64,000 nt of DNA from Hyphomicrobiales bacterium (GTDB taxonomy: Bacteria; Pseudomonadota; Alphaproteobacteria; Rhizobiales; Rhizobiaceae): assembly GCA_900468065.1 (NCBI GenBank), contig UBTA01000083.1:33675-97674 (forward strand), given 5' to 3'. The translations under genes were made by a program, and so were the position numbers. Of the stretch, positions 45,544 through 53,844 are shown one piece after another; within the stretch, counting starts at the first letter, position 1, and every line of letters starts with the position of its first letter. The notes under the pieces were generated by a model. The model made no database searches. It saw nothing but the letters and a program-made list of their open reading frames with translations, and was not told the DNA's origin.

Positions 45544-47062
45544 AATCCTGCGCCGCCCGCACCCGATCTTCCGCCTGCTCGGCCAGCATTTCGCGCACCT
45601 TGGCGACAAGCTCGCCTTCCGGCACCGAGACCTGCGCCACGCGGGCTTCGCGCCACGCCGTGTTGTCCTCGATCTCGCCCGACAGGCGCTTGCCCTCGAT
45701 CAAGTCCTTGATCTGCACGACGCCTTGCGCGCGTTCGTCTCCGCCCTGGATGATGGCGAGCGGCGAGCCGCGGCGGTCGGCATATTTCAGCTGGTCGCCA
45801 AAGTTCTTCTTGTTGCCCTGGTACATTTCGGCGCGGATGCCGGCATGGCGCAGCTGTTGCGTGAACTGCTGGTACTTGCCGAGGCTTTCCGTATCGCGGT
45901 CCATGACGCAGACGACGACGGGAGCGATGACCTCTTCCATGCCGAGCTTGCCGAGGTTCTTCAGCGCCGTCATCAGGCGCGAAACGCCGATCGAAAAGCC
46001 TGTTGCCGGAACCGGCTGGCCCATGAAGCGGGAGACCAGGCCATCATAACGGCCACCGCCGCCGACCGAACCGAAGACAACCTTTTCGCCTTTTTCGTTG
46101 GTGACGGCAAACTGGAGTTCGGCTTCGAAGACGGGGCCGGTGTAATATTCAAGGCCACGGACGACCGACGGGTCGATCTTGATACGTCCGGAATCGTAGC
46201 CAGCGCTTGTCACCAGACTGCCAATAAGGTTCAGTTCCTCGACACCCTCGGCACCCTTCGACGTTCCGGCCACCAATGCGGCCAGATCGGTGGCACTCTC
46301 TGCGTAATCGGTGATGCCGATGAAGAAGATCACCTTGGCGATCTGCTCTTCATTGAGCCCGGCTCCCTTGGTGAAGTCGCCGCTCTCGTCCTTACGGCCG
46401 GGGCCGAGCAACAGCTTGACGCCTTCCGGGCCGAACTTATCCAGCTTGTCGATCGCCCTGAGCACGTTCAGCCGCGCATTGGCATTCTCGTCACCACCCA
46501 GCCCAATGGCCTCGAGCACGCCATCCAGAACCTTACGATTATTGACCCGGATCACATAGTCGCCGCGGGCAATGCCCAGGGCTTCCATCGTGTCGGCCAT
46601 CATCATGCACATTTCGGCATCCGCCTGGACACCGGCGGCACCGACCGTATCGGCATCGAACTGCATGAACTGACGGAAACGGCCCGGACCCGGCTTTTCG
46701 TTGCGGAAGACGTAGCCGGCGCGGTAGGTGCGGTAGGGCAGCTGGATATCGTTGAAATTTTCCGCGACGTGGCGGGCGAGCGGCGCCGTCAGGTCGTAGC
46801 GGGCGCTCATCCACTGCTCGTCATCATCCTGCAGCGAAAAGACGCCTTCGTTCGGGCGGTCGCTGTCGGGCAGGAATTTGCCGAGTGCGTCGGTATATTC
46901 GAACAGCGGCGTTTCGACGGGATCGAAGCCATAGCGCTCGTAGACTTCGCGGATCTTTGCCGTCATCTCGTCGATGGCGCGGATATCGGCGGCGTTGCGA
47001 TCGACGAAACCGCGCGGCAGGCGGGCTCTGAGCTTCTGTGGCTTCTTCTTCTTGTCGTTCAT
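45542..47062 (-). CDS. hisS: histidyl-tRNA synthetase
   Basis: 506 residues. Class II motifs are present: motif 2-type [17 protein letters not shown] and [27 protein letters not shown], then a HisA-type glycine-rich [20 protein letters not shown], and a C-terminal anticodon-binding domain. It is longer than the E. coli enzyme, with an insertion-bearing middle as in other Rhizobiales. Known work shows that many alphaproteobacteria, including rhizobia, use an unusual tRNA-His lacking G-1, matched by a divergent HisRS. Its last codon and stop lie at the edge of repeat A. Confidence 0.95.
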   Translation of the reverse strand: MNDKKKKPQKLRARLPRGFVDRNAADIRAIDEMTAKIREVYERYGFDPVETPLFEYTDALGKFLPDSDRPNEGVFSLQDDDEQWMSARYDLTAPLARHVAENFNDIQLPYRTYRAGYVFRNEKPGPGRFRQFMQFDADTVGAAGVQADAEMCMMMADTMEALGIARGDYVIRVNNRKVLDGVLEAIGLGGDENANARLNVLRAIDKLDKFGPEGVKLLLGPGRKDESGDFTKGAGLNEEQIAKVIFFIGITDYAESATDLAALVAGTSKGAEGVEELNLIGSLVTSAGYDSGRIKIDPSVVRGLEYYTGPVFEAELQFAVTNEKGEKVVFGSVGGGGRYDGLVSRFMGQPVPATGFSIGVSRLMTALKNLGKLGMEEVIAPVVVCVMDRDTESLGKYQQFTQQLRHAGIRAEMYQGNKKNFGDQLKYADRRGSPLAIIQGGDERAQGVVQIKDLIEGKRLSGEIEDNTAWREARVAQVSVPEGELVAKVREMLAEQAEDRVRAAQD

Positions 47063-47173
47063 GGCAGCAGCACTTTCAGCGTCGATCGGTCATGCCCGAT
47101 CTGTCATGGGAATTGGCGCTTTCCCTATCCGATCAAGGCCGAGGCGGCAAGTCTTTGCGCTGTCCAGCCCGGT

Positions 47174-47797
47174 CTAAACCCGCCGCGACAGGGTATCCCA
47201 GGTGTGAACAATGGTGCCCTCGCTCATCGGTGCTTCGGCCACGGGAATGAGGATCGAATGCGTATCGCCGCGGATCACGCCTCTGACTTCCGACTGGAAG
47301 CTCATCCGCTTGAACTGCACGAAGCCGTCCGGAATGGTGGTGACCGACATGGCCGCCCCGCCATAGAAATCGATGCTGGCAAGTTCGCCGGATTTCAGGC
47401 TCGAAACGGTTGCCTGATCCTCGATGAAGTCATGATAGGGGCCGGTCATGTAGCGGCGGATACTCTTGCCGACCATTGCCCGCATTAGCGGTGTCTCGAC
47501 GAACTCCTGCCGCGAACCTGCGAGATAGCGGATGTCCTCGCCCTCCCAGAGATTGCGGCTGTCGTTGGCCGACAGGATCGACCGCAGCAGGACCTTCTCC
47601 GTATGTGCGTCAGCGCGGCGCAGGAAATCGACGATGGCGCCGGTGGCGCGTAAATCCGGCGTGCAGATACCCCGCTCCCAGCGGGAGACCGTGGGCAGGG
47701 AAAACCCGAGTTTCCAGGCGATATCACCCTGCGTCAGCCCGGCCTTCAGCCGGAAGGCCTGCAATTGCCGGATCAGTTCGGCTCGAATGGAATTCAT
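47174..47797 (-). CDS. XRE-family regulator with uncharacterised C-terminal domain
   Basis: 207 residues from ATG 47797. The frame extends three codons to a TTG. Residues 5-60 are a Cro/CI helix-turn-helix (IRQLQAFRLKAGLTQGDIAW, LPTVSRWERGICTPDL). The remaining 145 residues (RYMTGPYHDFIEDQATVSSL, VTTIPDGFVQFKRMSFQSEV, GDTHSILIPVAEAP) form a mixed alpha/beta domain I do not recognise, perhaps ligand-binding. It stands alone, divergent from the PAS-like paralogue at 48083, which it may regulate. Confidence 0.78.
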   Translation of the reverse strand: MNSIRAELIRQLQAFRLKAGLTQGDIAWKLGFSLPTVSRWERGICTPDLRATGAIVDFLRRADAHTEKVLLRSILSANDSRNLWEGEDIRYLAGSRQEFVETPLMRAMVGKSIRRYMTGPYHDFIEDQATVSSLKSGELASIDFYGGAAMSVTTIPDGFVQFKRMSFQSEVRGVIRGDTHSILIPVAEAPMSEGTIVHTWDTLSRRV

Positions 47798-48082
47798 GGG
47801 ATGCAACTTTTCATAAAATCATGAGTTGTGCCTAGCAATTTTAATGGGCTAAAGGGAGAGTCAATGATCAATTGCCGCCGTTTCGGCGAAAGCGTTTGTC
47901 GACTATTTTTTGAAACCATGAAGACCAATTTCTGCTGACTGCAACGCTGCGGCGAACCATCAGACTCAGCGCTTTTCCGGCTGCCGGTAAAGTGCTTTTT
48001 GACGAAGGCGCCGAACTCGCTGCGGAAAGTGTCTCAGACTTGAAAATGCCGCGCACAAGCGGCCATGGAAAAGCGGAATAGC

Positions 48083-48493
48083 ATGCTCAGATTCGTGAAA
48101 CCCGGCTTCGGTACGATCCTTCCCGAGGACACGCGCGCCCACGAAGAGTGGATCGCCGAACTTACCGGGCATGACTATGCCATCGAGGGCTGGCACTGCG
48201 ATCTTTCCACCGGCATCTTCTCCATCGGCAAGATGGCGCAGCGTATTCACGCGCTTGAGCAAAACCTCTGCGGGTTGCTCGATATCATCCGTGGATATGC
48301 GGAAAATCATCGCAAGATCGTTCTGAGCATTCTGGAAGAGGCAACGGCTTCGGCCTCATCCTTCTGTTATTGCACCGATGTCGCGCTGGCATCTGCCGGT
48401 CCTGTCTACTGCATCGGAACATCAAGGATCGACATCGCGGCGGCGTCCGGCCTTATGCAGGGTGTCTTTGCGTTTTCAAGCGAGGGTCGGTGA
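48083..48493 (+). CDS. small PAS-like protein, paralogue of the one at 40200
   Basis: 136 residues from ATG 48083, behind GCGGAATAGC. An ATG at 48065 would add six residues. The block EGWHCDLSTGIFSIGKMAQR ... GLLDIIRGYAENHRKIVLSI ... SFCYCTD parallels the gene at 40200 across its whole length, including the paired S-S-F-C motif and a C-terminal C-I/V-G segment before a G-V-F strand. The fold resembles one PAS domain without an output domain. Its function is unknown. It precedes a small secreted protein and DUF305, but is probably a separate unit. Confidence 0.72.
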   Translation: MLRFVKPGFGTILPEDTRAHEEWIAELTGHDYAIEGWHCDLSTGIFSIGKMAQRIHALEQNLCGLLDIIRGYAENHRKIVLSILEEATASASSFCYCTDVALASAGPVYCIGTSRIDIAAASGLMQGVFAFSSEGR

Positions 48494-48568
48494 CCGGACG
48501 GCCTCCTTTTGAAAAAAGTCTGTGCCATCAGCCTTTTAATCAACATCGTCAGCCTCTATGTGTGCGTC

Positions 48569-48937
48569 ATGCGTATCGCCATCCTCATCCTTGCCATGTT
48601 CTGCGCCTTGATTAGCGGCTGGACGGCGGCGCTCGCCCAGGTACAGGACCTGAATGGCAATGCCGCGGGTCATCACAGGATGACCGCGACCCATCACGTG
48701 GTCTCGGCGGACGCTGGCGATCACACCTGCGCCACCGCAAAAACCTGTTCTCATCAGCCAAAGACGGTGCATCCGATCTCATGCTCGGCCTGTTTTGCGG
48801 TCATTCTCGATGCCCATGGCATCGACCGGATCGAGCTTCCTACGGGTACTATCCTTCCGGCATTGCAGAAACCAATGCTGGCGACGGTTCTCAAGCCGCG
48901 TTTCCCGCCTCCCAAGAGCTCCCTTTCGTTTTCCTGA
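48569..48937 (+). CDS. small secreted or membrane-anchored His/Cys-containing protein
   Basis: 122 residues from ATG 48569. The frame can be read from a TTG at 48509, adding a second hydrophobic stretch. MRIAILILAMFCALISGWTA ends a signal peptide at AALAQ. The mature part is rich in histidine (AAGHHRMTATHHVV) and has four cysteines, with SCSAC as a possible metal-binding pair. Proteins of this style often accompany copper or heavy-metal stress genes. With DUF305 53 bp downstream, a periplasmic metal-handling role is plausible but only inferred. I do not recognise the family. Confidence 0.62.
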   Translation: MRIAILILAMFCALISGWTAALAQVQDLNGNAAGHHRMTATHHVVSADAGDHTCATAKTCSHQPKTVHPISCSACFAVILDAHGIDRIELPTGTILPALQKPMLATVLKPRFPPPKSSLSFS

Positions 48938-48990
48938 ACGCAGGTCAACAGCCTGCACATTGCGATTTTAGAAACGAAAGAGAGCACACG

Positions 48991-49386
48991 ATGTCTCTGA
49001 GAACGATCACGGCTGCAACATTGCTGACCATTGCCTTCACCGCTCCACTGGCTGCCCAGGAGATGTATCACAGCAAGATGAACCATGGTGCCATGACCAT
49101 GGACGGCATGGCGCAGCCGAAGGGTGACACAAGCGCCTCCAGCAAGGCGTTTACTGAAGCCAACACCAAGATGCACGCAGGCATGGACATTGCCTTTACC
49201 GGCAACGCCGATATCGACTTCGTCCGCGGCATGATCGCCCATCACCAGGGCGCGATCGACATGGCCAAGATCGAGCTTCAGTACGGCAAGGATGCCGGAC
49301 TGCGAAAATTGGCCGAAGGGGTCATTTCCGCCCAGGAAGCGGAGATCAAGACGATGACGGATTGGCTGGCCAAGAACGGCGGCTGA
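48991..49386 (+). CDS. DUF305 periplasmic protein
   Basis: 131 residues from ATG 48991 (the frame upstream overlaps the previous gene). A signal peptide (MSLRTITAATLLTIAFTAPL, cut at AAQ) leads to a Met/His-rich linker (MYHSKMNHGAMTMDGMA) and a ferritin-like DUF305 domain with FVRGMIAHHQGAIDMAKIEL and AEGVISAQEAEIKTM. DUF305 proteins are frequently found with copper resistance genes and the paired histidines suggest metal binding. It probably shares a transcript with the gene before it. Confidence 0.87.
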   Translation: MSLRTITAATLLTIAFTAPLAAQEMYHSKMNHGAMTMDGMAQPKGDTSASSKAFTEANTKMHAGMDIAFTGNADIDFVRGMIAHHQGAIDMAKIELQYGKDAGLRKLAEGVISAQEAEIKTMTDWLAKNGG

Positions 49387-49402
49387 TCACCGATGATATG
49401 CG

Positions 49403-49425
49403 GCGCCGGGGCTTGTCTCCGGCGC
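49403..49425 (+). terminator. hairpin after DUF305
   Basis: GCGCCGG (49403-49409) pairs with CCGGCGC (49419-49425) over a 9-base loop, 17 bp past the stop. There is no T-run, so intrinsic termination would be weak. Confidence 0.4.
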
Positions 49426-49505
49426 TTGCCCGACCATCCTTTTGACGGATGTTGACCGGACGCGGCCTTGGGCACATAATTTCCTCCAGTGCGTGGGAGG
49501 GCGTC

Positions 49506-49724
49506 ATGAAGGTATTCAAGAATATCGCAGGCATCGTCATCATCTTGCTTGGCGGCCTATGGATGCTGCAAGGCTCCAACATCATTCCCGGCATGGCCAT
49601 GTCGGGCAACAGGGAGTGGCTGGTGATCGGCGCCATGCTGGTGATCTTCGCCATCGGGCTGCTCTACCAGAACAACCGCCCCACCACCCGGCTGCACGGC
49701 ATGCCGGGCGACGATCTCTTTTAG
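49506..49724 (+). CDS. small two-helix membrane protein
   Basis: 72 residues from ATG 49506, which has a near-perfect ribosome site (GGGAGGGCGTC). Two hydrophobic segments, about 4-28 (FKNIAGIVIILLGGLWMLQG) and 38-56 (WLVIGAMLVIFAIGLL), flank a short NIIPGMAMSG loop, and the tail is polar. A similar WMLQG-N-x-P-G-x-M-x-G pattern occurs in many short proteobacterial membrane proteins without known function. It is between DUF305 and tag. Confidence 0.78.
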   Translation: MKVFKNIAGIVIILLGGLWMLQGSNIIPGMAMSGNREWLVIGAMLVIFAIGLLYQNNRPTTRLHGMPGDDLF

Positions 49725-49754
49725 GCCCATCCCGTCCCGATCAGGATGGAATAT

Positions 49755-50384
49755 CTAGGGCCGCACGAACGCGCTGCGCAGGTCTTCGATCCTGCCGCGG
49801 CAGTAGCAGCCTTCGATGTGATCGTTGACGAGCCCCATCGCCTGCATGAAGGCATAGACCGTGGTCGGGCCGACAAAGGTCCAGCCGCGCTTTTTCAAGT
49901 CCTTGGAGATGAGCGTCGAGGTCGGCGTGGTCGGGTTGGCGGCGATCGCCTCCCAGGTGACCACCTTCGGCCGCTCGTTGCCACCCGGCTCATGGCTCCA
50001 GAAATAGCGCGCCAGCGAACCGAACTCGGCCTTCAACTCCTGCGCCCGCTTGGCATTGTTGATGGTCGAGACGATCTTGCCGCGATGGCGCACGATGCCG
50101 GCATCGGCAACGCAGCGCGCAATATCGTCATCGCCAAACTTTGCCACCACATCGAAGTCGAAACCGGCAAAGGCGGCACGAAAGGCCTCGCGCTTGCGCA
50201 GAATGGTCAGCCAGGAGAGGCCGGACTGGAACCCTTCCAGGCAGATCTTTTCAAACAGCCGGATATCGTCGGCCATCGGCTTACCCCACTCTTCATCATG
50301 GTAGCGCTGATAGTCCGCCAGATTGGCATGCCAAGCGCAGCGGTCTTGGCCGTCCTCTCCGGTGATGATGCCCTTTGCCGTCAC
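49755..50384 (-). CDS. tag: DNA-3-methyladenine glycosylase I
   Basis: 209 residues. It removes 3-methyladenine from alkylated DNA. The zinc site of the Tag family is complete: C16 and H29 at the N-terminus (DRCAWHANLADYQRYHDEEWG spans them) and H/C in VNDHIEGCYC near the C-terminus. FQSGLSWLTILRKREAFRAA and FVGPTTVYAFMQAMG are the helix-hairpin-helix and base-binding blocks. It is convergent with the small membrane protein gene. Confidence 0.95.
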   Translation of the reverse strand: MTAKGIITGEDGQDRCAWHANLADYQRYHDEEWGKPMADDIRLFEKICLEGFQSGLSWLTILRKREAFRAAFAGFDFDVVAKFGDDDIARCVADAGIVRHRGKIVSTINNAKRAQELKAEFGSLARYFWSHEPGGNERPKVVTWEAIAANPTTPTSTLISKDLKKRGWTFVGPTTVYAFMQAMGLVNDHIEGCYCRGRIEDLRSAFVRP

Positions 50385-50733
50385 GCGCTTCTCCCTGGAT
50401 TCTCCGCTGCATACTTCCTTAAACCGGAATCGATTTAAGGGAACAATTAGGCAGCAAATTTAAAGTCCTGCAGCGACCTTTGCGCGTGATGAACGCGCGA
50501 CGCTGTCGTTTACCGATTGCCAACCATAGTCATAAAGCCGGCGATAACCCTACCCAAAGCTTTATCCGGGCGAACGGCTTTTAATGAACCGGCATTTACC
50601 ATTCGGTTGCTGCCAGGTGCCACGATCCTTCCATTCCGCCAATGGTTTTTTGGCGTCCGTAACGCTCGTCATCCGCGTAACCGCGGACGGCGAAGCTATG
50701 AGATATCCCGGCGAAAGGTAGTGAGTCCGTCCG
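50385..50733. other. intergenic region between tag and the first L,D-transpeptidase
   Basis: 349 bp between divergent genes. An open frame through it (50517 onward) continues as a shadow of the transpeptidase and has no family similarity. The region must hold promoters for both genes. I see GGAAC at 50438 but no CGTT at the right distance. No RNA structure was recognised. Confidence 0.35.
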
Positions 50734-51495
50734 ATGCTGAAGAAAACCCTTATCCTTGCCACATCCCTGCTCGTTGCGTTTACCAGTCTGGCGGAAGCGC
50801 AGGACCGCTATCAGAACCGTCCGCCTGTCGTCATCAGCCCGGACCTGACAGCACCCTGGGTAACCCAGCTCGGCGGCACACCGGAGCGCGTCGTCTATCG
50901 CCAGCAGCGGCCTATCGCGGTTCAACAGCCGGGCGCCACCCGAAAACAATATCTGTTCCAGAAGCGCGTCCAGCGCTCCGGCGCCGGTGTTGCCCAACCG
51001 GTGGCGATGACCCGCGCCCAGAGGCCGGTCCGTCAATTGGACCCGCAGTTCCTGCCGCAGACCGTTGCCTACGACAGCAAGGAAAAGGCCGGCACGATCA
51101 TTATCGATACCAACAACCGCTTCCTCTATCTGGTGACCGGGAACGGCGAGGCACGGCGCTACGGCGTCGGCGTCGGCAAGCCGGGCTTCGAATGGGCCGG
51201 TGCCCACAAGGTGACCCGCAAGGCGGAATGGCCGAACTGGACGCCGCCTGCCGAAATGCGTGCCCGCGAGGCGGCCAAGGGCCACTATCTGCCGGTCAGC
51301 ATGAGCGGCGGCCCGGAAAACCCGCTCGGCGCGCGCGCCATGTATCTCGGCTCGACGCTCTACCGCATCCACGGCACCAATGCGCCCTGGACGATCGGTT
51401 ATGCCGTTTCGTCAGGTTGCATCCGCATGCGCAACGAGGACGTCACCGACCTCTACGAGCGCGTGAAGCTCGGCACCAAGGTCATAGTCATCTAA
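50734..51495 (+). CDS. L,D-transpeptidase (YkuD family), exported
   Basis: 253 residues. A signal peptide (MLKKTLILATSLLVAFTSLA, cut near EAQ) and a Gln/Arg/Pro-rich linker precede the YkuD domain (about 125-253). The active site is intact: H213 in YRIHGTN and nucleophile C229 in SSGCIRM. In the periplasm such enzymes make 3-3 crosslinks in peptidoglycan, dominant in Rhizobiales, or attach proteins to it. A second homologue lies 166 bp downstream in the same direction. Confidence 0.92.
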   Translation: MLKKTLILATSLLVAFTSLAEAQDRYQNRPPVVISPDLTAPWVTQLGGTPERVVYRQQRPIAVQQPGATRKQYLFQKRVQRSGAGVAQPVAMTRAQRPVRQLDPQFLPQTVAYDSKEKAGTIIIDTNNRFLYLVTGNGEARRYGVGVGKPGFEWAGAHKVTRKAEWPNWTPPAEMRAREAAKGHYLPVSMSGGPENPLGARAMYLGSTLYRIHGTNAPWTIGYAVSSGCIRMRNEDVTDLYERVKLGTKVIVI

Positions 51496-51514
51496 GCTCC
51501 CGCTTACCCGCCGG

Positions 51515-51534
51515 AGGGCCACAACGTGGCCTTT
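51515..51534 (+). terminator. hairpin between the tandem L,D-transpeptidases
   Basis: GGCCAC (51517-51522), loop AAC, GTGGCC (51526-51531), then TTT. The stem is short but perfect and 20 bp past the stop, so it may partly separate expression of the two genes. Confidence 0.5.
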
Positions 51535-51661
51535 CGGCAACAGCGGTTCCTTGGGTTACAGCCCGATCGATCACATTTGCCCTACCAGAACCCATAGGAC
51601 TTGCGTAAAACGCGATATTGAATAGCGTTTCGCAACGTGGGACTGGATGAGGGAACTGTCT

Positions 51662-52354
51662 ATGAAATATGCCTTGCAGACATTGGCTGCGATCGGATTT
51701 GCCGCTGCTGTTACGTTTAGCGCCTCCAGCGCCTCGGCTTTCATGCCGGGCGAACCCGCAGGCGCAAAGCCCAATTCCGATGTCACACTGGTGGCGATGG
51801 AGAAGAAGCCGGCCCAGAAGTTCTGGCGTACAAAGGTACGGCTGAGCACCGATGAAGCACCGGGCACCATCATCGTCGATACCAACAATAAATATCTCTA
51901 TTACATCGAAGGCCCAAACCGGGCGACCCGCTACGGCATCGGCGTCGGCCGCGAAGGCTTTGGCTGGTCCGGCGTCGTCAAGGTGCAGCGCAAGGCAGAA
52001 TGGCCAGGCTGGACGCCGCCGAAGGAAATGATCGCCCGCGAGCGCAAAAAAGGCCATATCCTTCCGGCCTTCCAGGAAGGCGGTATCGACAACCCGCTCG
52101 GCGCCCGCGCGCTCTATCTCTACAAGGGCGGCAATGATTCCGGCTTCCGCATCCACGGCACCAACCAGCCCTGGACGATCGGCCTCAACATGTCGTCCGG
52201 CTGCATCCGCATGATGAACAAGGATGTCGAGCACCTCTACCAGCGCGCCTCGATCGGTACCAAGGTCATCGTCGTCGGCCCCGGCAACAAGCAGGGCGAC
52301 GTCTCCTATGATGACCGCGGCGTCGATATCCTGCGGACGATCTTTGGCGGTTGA
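51662..52354 (+). CDS. L,D-transpeptidase (YkuD family), exported, second copy
   Basis: 230 residues from ATG 51662, after AGGGAACT. The frame begins five codons earlier at 51647. A signal peptide runs to ASAF. The YkuD domain (about 65-205) shares long stretches with the copy upstream (GTIIVDTNNKYLYYIEG, AEWPGWTPPKEM, NPLGARA), and the active site is H165 in RIHGTN and C181 in SSGCIRM. A 25-residue tail (QGDVSYDDRGVDILRTIFGG) is unique to this copy. The pair looks like a local duplication. Substrates may differ. Confidence 0.92.
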   Translation: MKYALQTLAAIGFAAAVTFSASSASAFMPGEPAGAKPNSDVTLVAMEKKPAQKFWRTKVRLSTDEAPGTIIVDTNNKYLYYIEGPNRATRYGIGVGREGFGWSGVVKVQRKAEWPGWTPPKEMIARERKKGHILPAFQEGGIDNPLGARALYLYKGGNDSGFRIHGTNQPWTIGLNMSSGCIRMMNKDVEHLYQRASIGTKVIVVGPGNKQGDVSYDDRGVDILRTIFGG

Positions 52355-52398
52355 AGGTGAAATAGCCCTCTCCTGCGAGGGAGAGCATGGTCTTCTTT

Positions 52399-52534
52399 AC
52401 CTCCCCCTTGAGGGGGAGGTCGCGGCGCAGCCGCGGGTGGGGGTGCCCCACCGCAAACAACACAATCCATTGCGCGTGCCGCAGATCACCCCACCCCGGC
52501 GCTTTGCGCCGACCCTCCCCCTCAAGGGGAGGGT
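52399..52534. repeat. long inverted repeat element C (different family from A and B)
   Basis: Left arm 52399-52445 (ACCTCCCCCTTGAGGGGGAG, GCGGGTGGGGGTG) and right arm 52487-52534 (CACCCCACCCCGGCGC, CCCTCAAGGGGAGGGT) are imperfect reverse complements of about 47 bp, around a 40-bp centre. Each arm also contains its own hairpin. The element lies between the second L,D-transpeptidase and glcF. The glcF stop codon (52522-52524) and its last residues are inside the right arm. A separate small hairpin (52368-52385) follows the transpeptidase stop. Confidence 0.82.
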
Positions 52535-53829
52535 AAAACGCCGGCAGGCCTTTCGCCGCCATAGGCCCAGTCCAGCAATTCGACCGTGTGCAGGATCGGC
52601 ATGGCCGTGCCGGTGGCGATCTGGGTGATGCAGCCAATATTGCCTGTGGCGATGATGTCGGCCTTGGTCGCCTCGATATTCTTGACCTTGCGCGCCTTCA
52701 GCGTTGCCGAAATCTCCGGCTGCAGGATGTTGTAGGTGCCGGCCGAGCCGCAACAGAGATGGCCTTCGGCCGGGTCGCGGACGGTGAAACCGGCATTCCG
52801 CAGCAACAGTTTCGGCGCCAGAGTGATCTTCTGGCCGTGCTGCATCGAGCAGGCGGAATGATAGGCGACGATCAGGTTTTTTGGCTCCTGCCGCGGCAGG
52901 TCGAGCGTCGCCAGATATTCGGTGATATCCTTGGCCAGAGCCGAGACCCGCGCCGCCTTGTCCGCATAGGCCGGATCGAGCCTGAGCATATGGCCATAAT
53001 CCTTGATGGTGGTGCCGCAGCCCGACGTGGTGATGATGATGGCATCGAGCCCGCCTGTGTCCGCAGCCTTTATCCAGACATCGACATTGCGGCGGGCAGC
53101 CTCAAGCGCCTGTTCCTCGCGGCCCATATGGTGCACCAGCGCACCGCAACAGCCCTCGCCTTGCGGCACCACGACCTCGACGCCGAGCCGCGTCAAGAGC
53201 CGGATGGCCGCCTCGTTGATGCCGGGCTTCAACACCGGCTGGGCGCAGCCCGTAAGGATCGCGACCCGGCCGCGCTTTTCGGTTTGGGCCGCACGGATGC
53301 CGGGCGCGGATGCGGCAGAGGCAGATGCGATCTCCGCTGGCGCCAGATCGAGCATGACGCCGAAGGTTTTGAGGAACGGCACCCGCTTCATCGCCGCTGC
53401 CAACGGCCGGCCGAGCCGGGCCGCCTTCAAGGCCAGCCGGAACCGGCCGGGATAGGGCAACACCGCCGCCAGCACGCTGCGCACCAGCCGGTCCTTCAAG
53501 GGGCGCTTGTAGGTCTGCTCGATATGGATGCGGGCGTGATCGACCAGATGCATATAGTTGACGCCGGACGGACAGGTGGTCATGCAGGCAAGGCAGGACA
53601 GGCAGCGATCGATATGGGTGACCACTTCCTCATCGGCCGCACGGCCGTTTTCCAGCATATCCTTGATCAGATAAATCCGCCCGCGCGGGCTGTCGAGTTC
53701 GTTGCCGAGCGTCACATAGGTCGGACAGGTGGCAGTGCAAAAGCCGCAATGCACGCATTTGCGCAGGATCCCCTCGGATTCGGCGACATGCGGATCGGTG
53801 AGCTGCTCGGGGGTGAAGTTGGTCTGCAT
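52522..53829 (-). CDS. glcF: glycolate oxidase iron-sulfur subunit
   Basis: 435 residues from ATG 53829 (MQTNFTPEQLTDPHVAESEG). The frame upstream runs through repeat B and is discarded. Two ferredoxin-type 4Fe-4S motifs are present, CVHCGFCTATCP and CLSCLACMTTCP, followed by two CCG-type domains (EGCCGALVHHMG, HLCCGSAGTYNIL). It passes electrons from the GlcD/GlcE flavoprotein part of glycolate dehydrogenase to the membrane quinone pool. The final residues (GVLPSP) and stop come from repeat C, so the C-terminus is probably altered relative to other species. It is the last gene of glcDEF. Confidence 0.94.
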   Translation of the reverse strand: MQTNFTPEQLTDPHVAESEGILRKCVHCGFCTATCPTYVTLGNELDSPRGRIYLIKDMLENGRAADEEVVTHIDRCLSCLACMTTCPSGVNYMHLVDHARIHIEQTYKRPLKDRLVRSVLAAVLPYPGRFRLALKAARLGRPLAAAMKRVPFLKTFGVMLDLAPAEIASASAASAPGIRAAQTEKRGRVAILTGCAQPVLKPGINEAAIRLLTRLGVEVVVPQGEGCCGALVHHMGREEQALEAARRNVDVWIKAADTGGLDAIIITTSGCGTTIKDYGHMLRLDPAYADKAARVSALAKDITEYLATLDLPRQEPKNLIVAYHSACSMQHGQKITLAPKLLLRNAGFTVRDPAEGHLCCGSAGTYNILQPEISATLKARKVKNIEATKADIIATGNIGCITQIATGTAMPILHTVELLDWAYGGERPAGVLPSP

Positions 53830-53844
53830 CAGATGGCACGCTCC

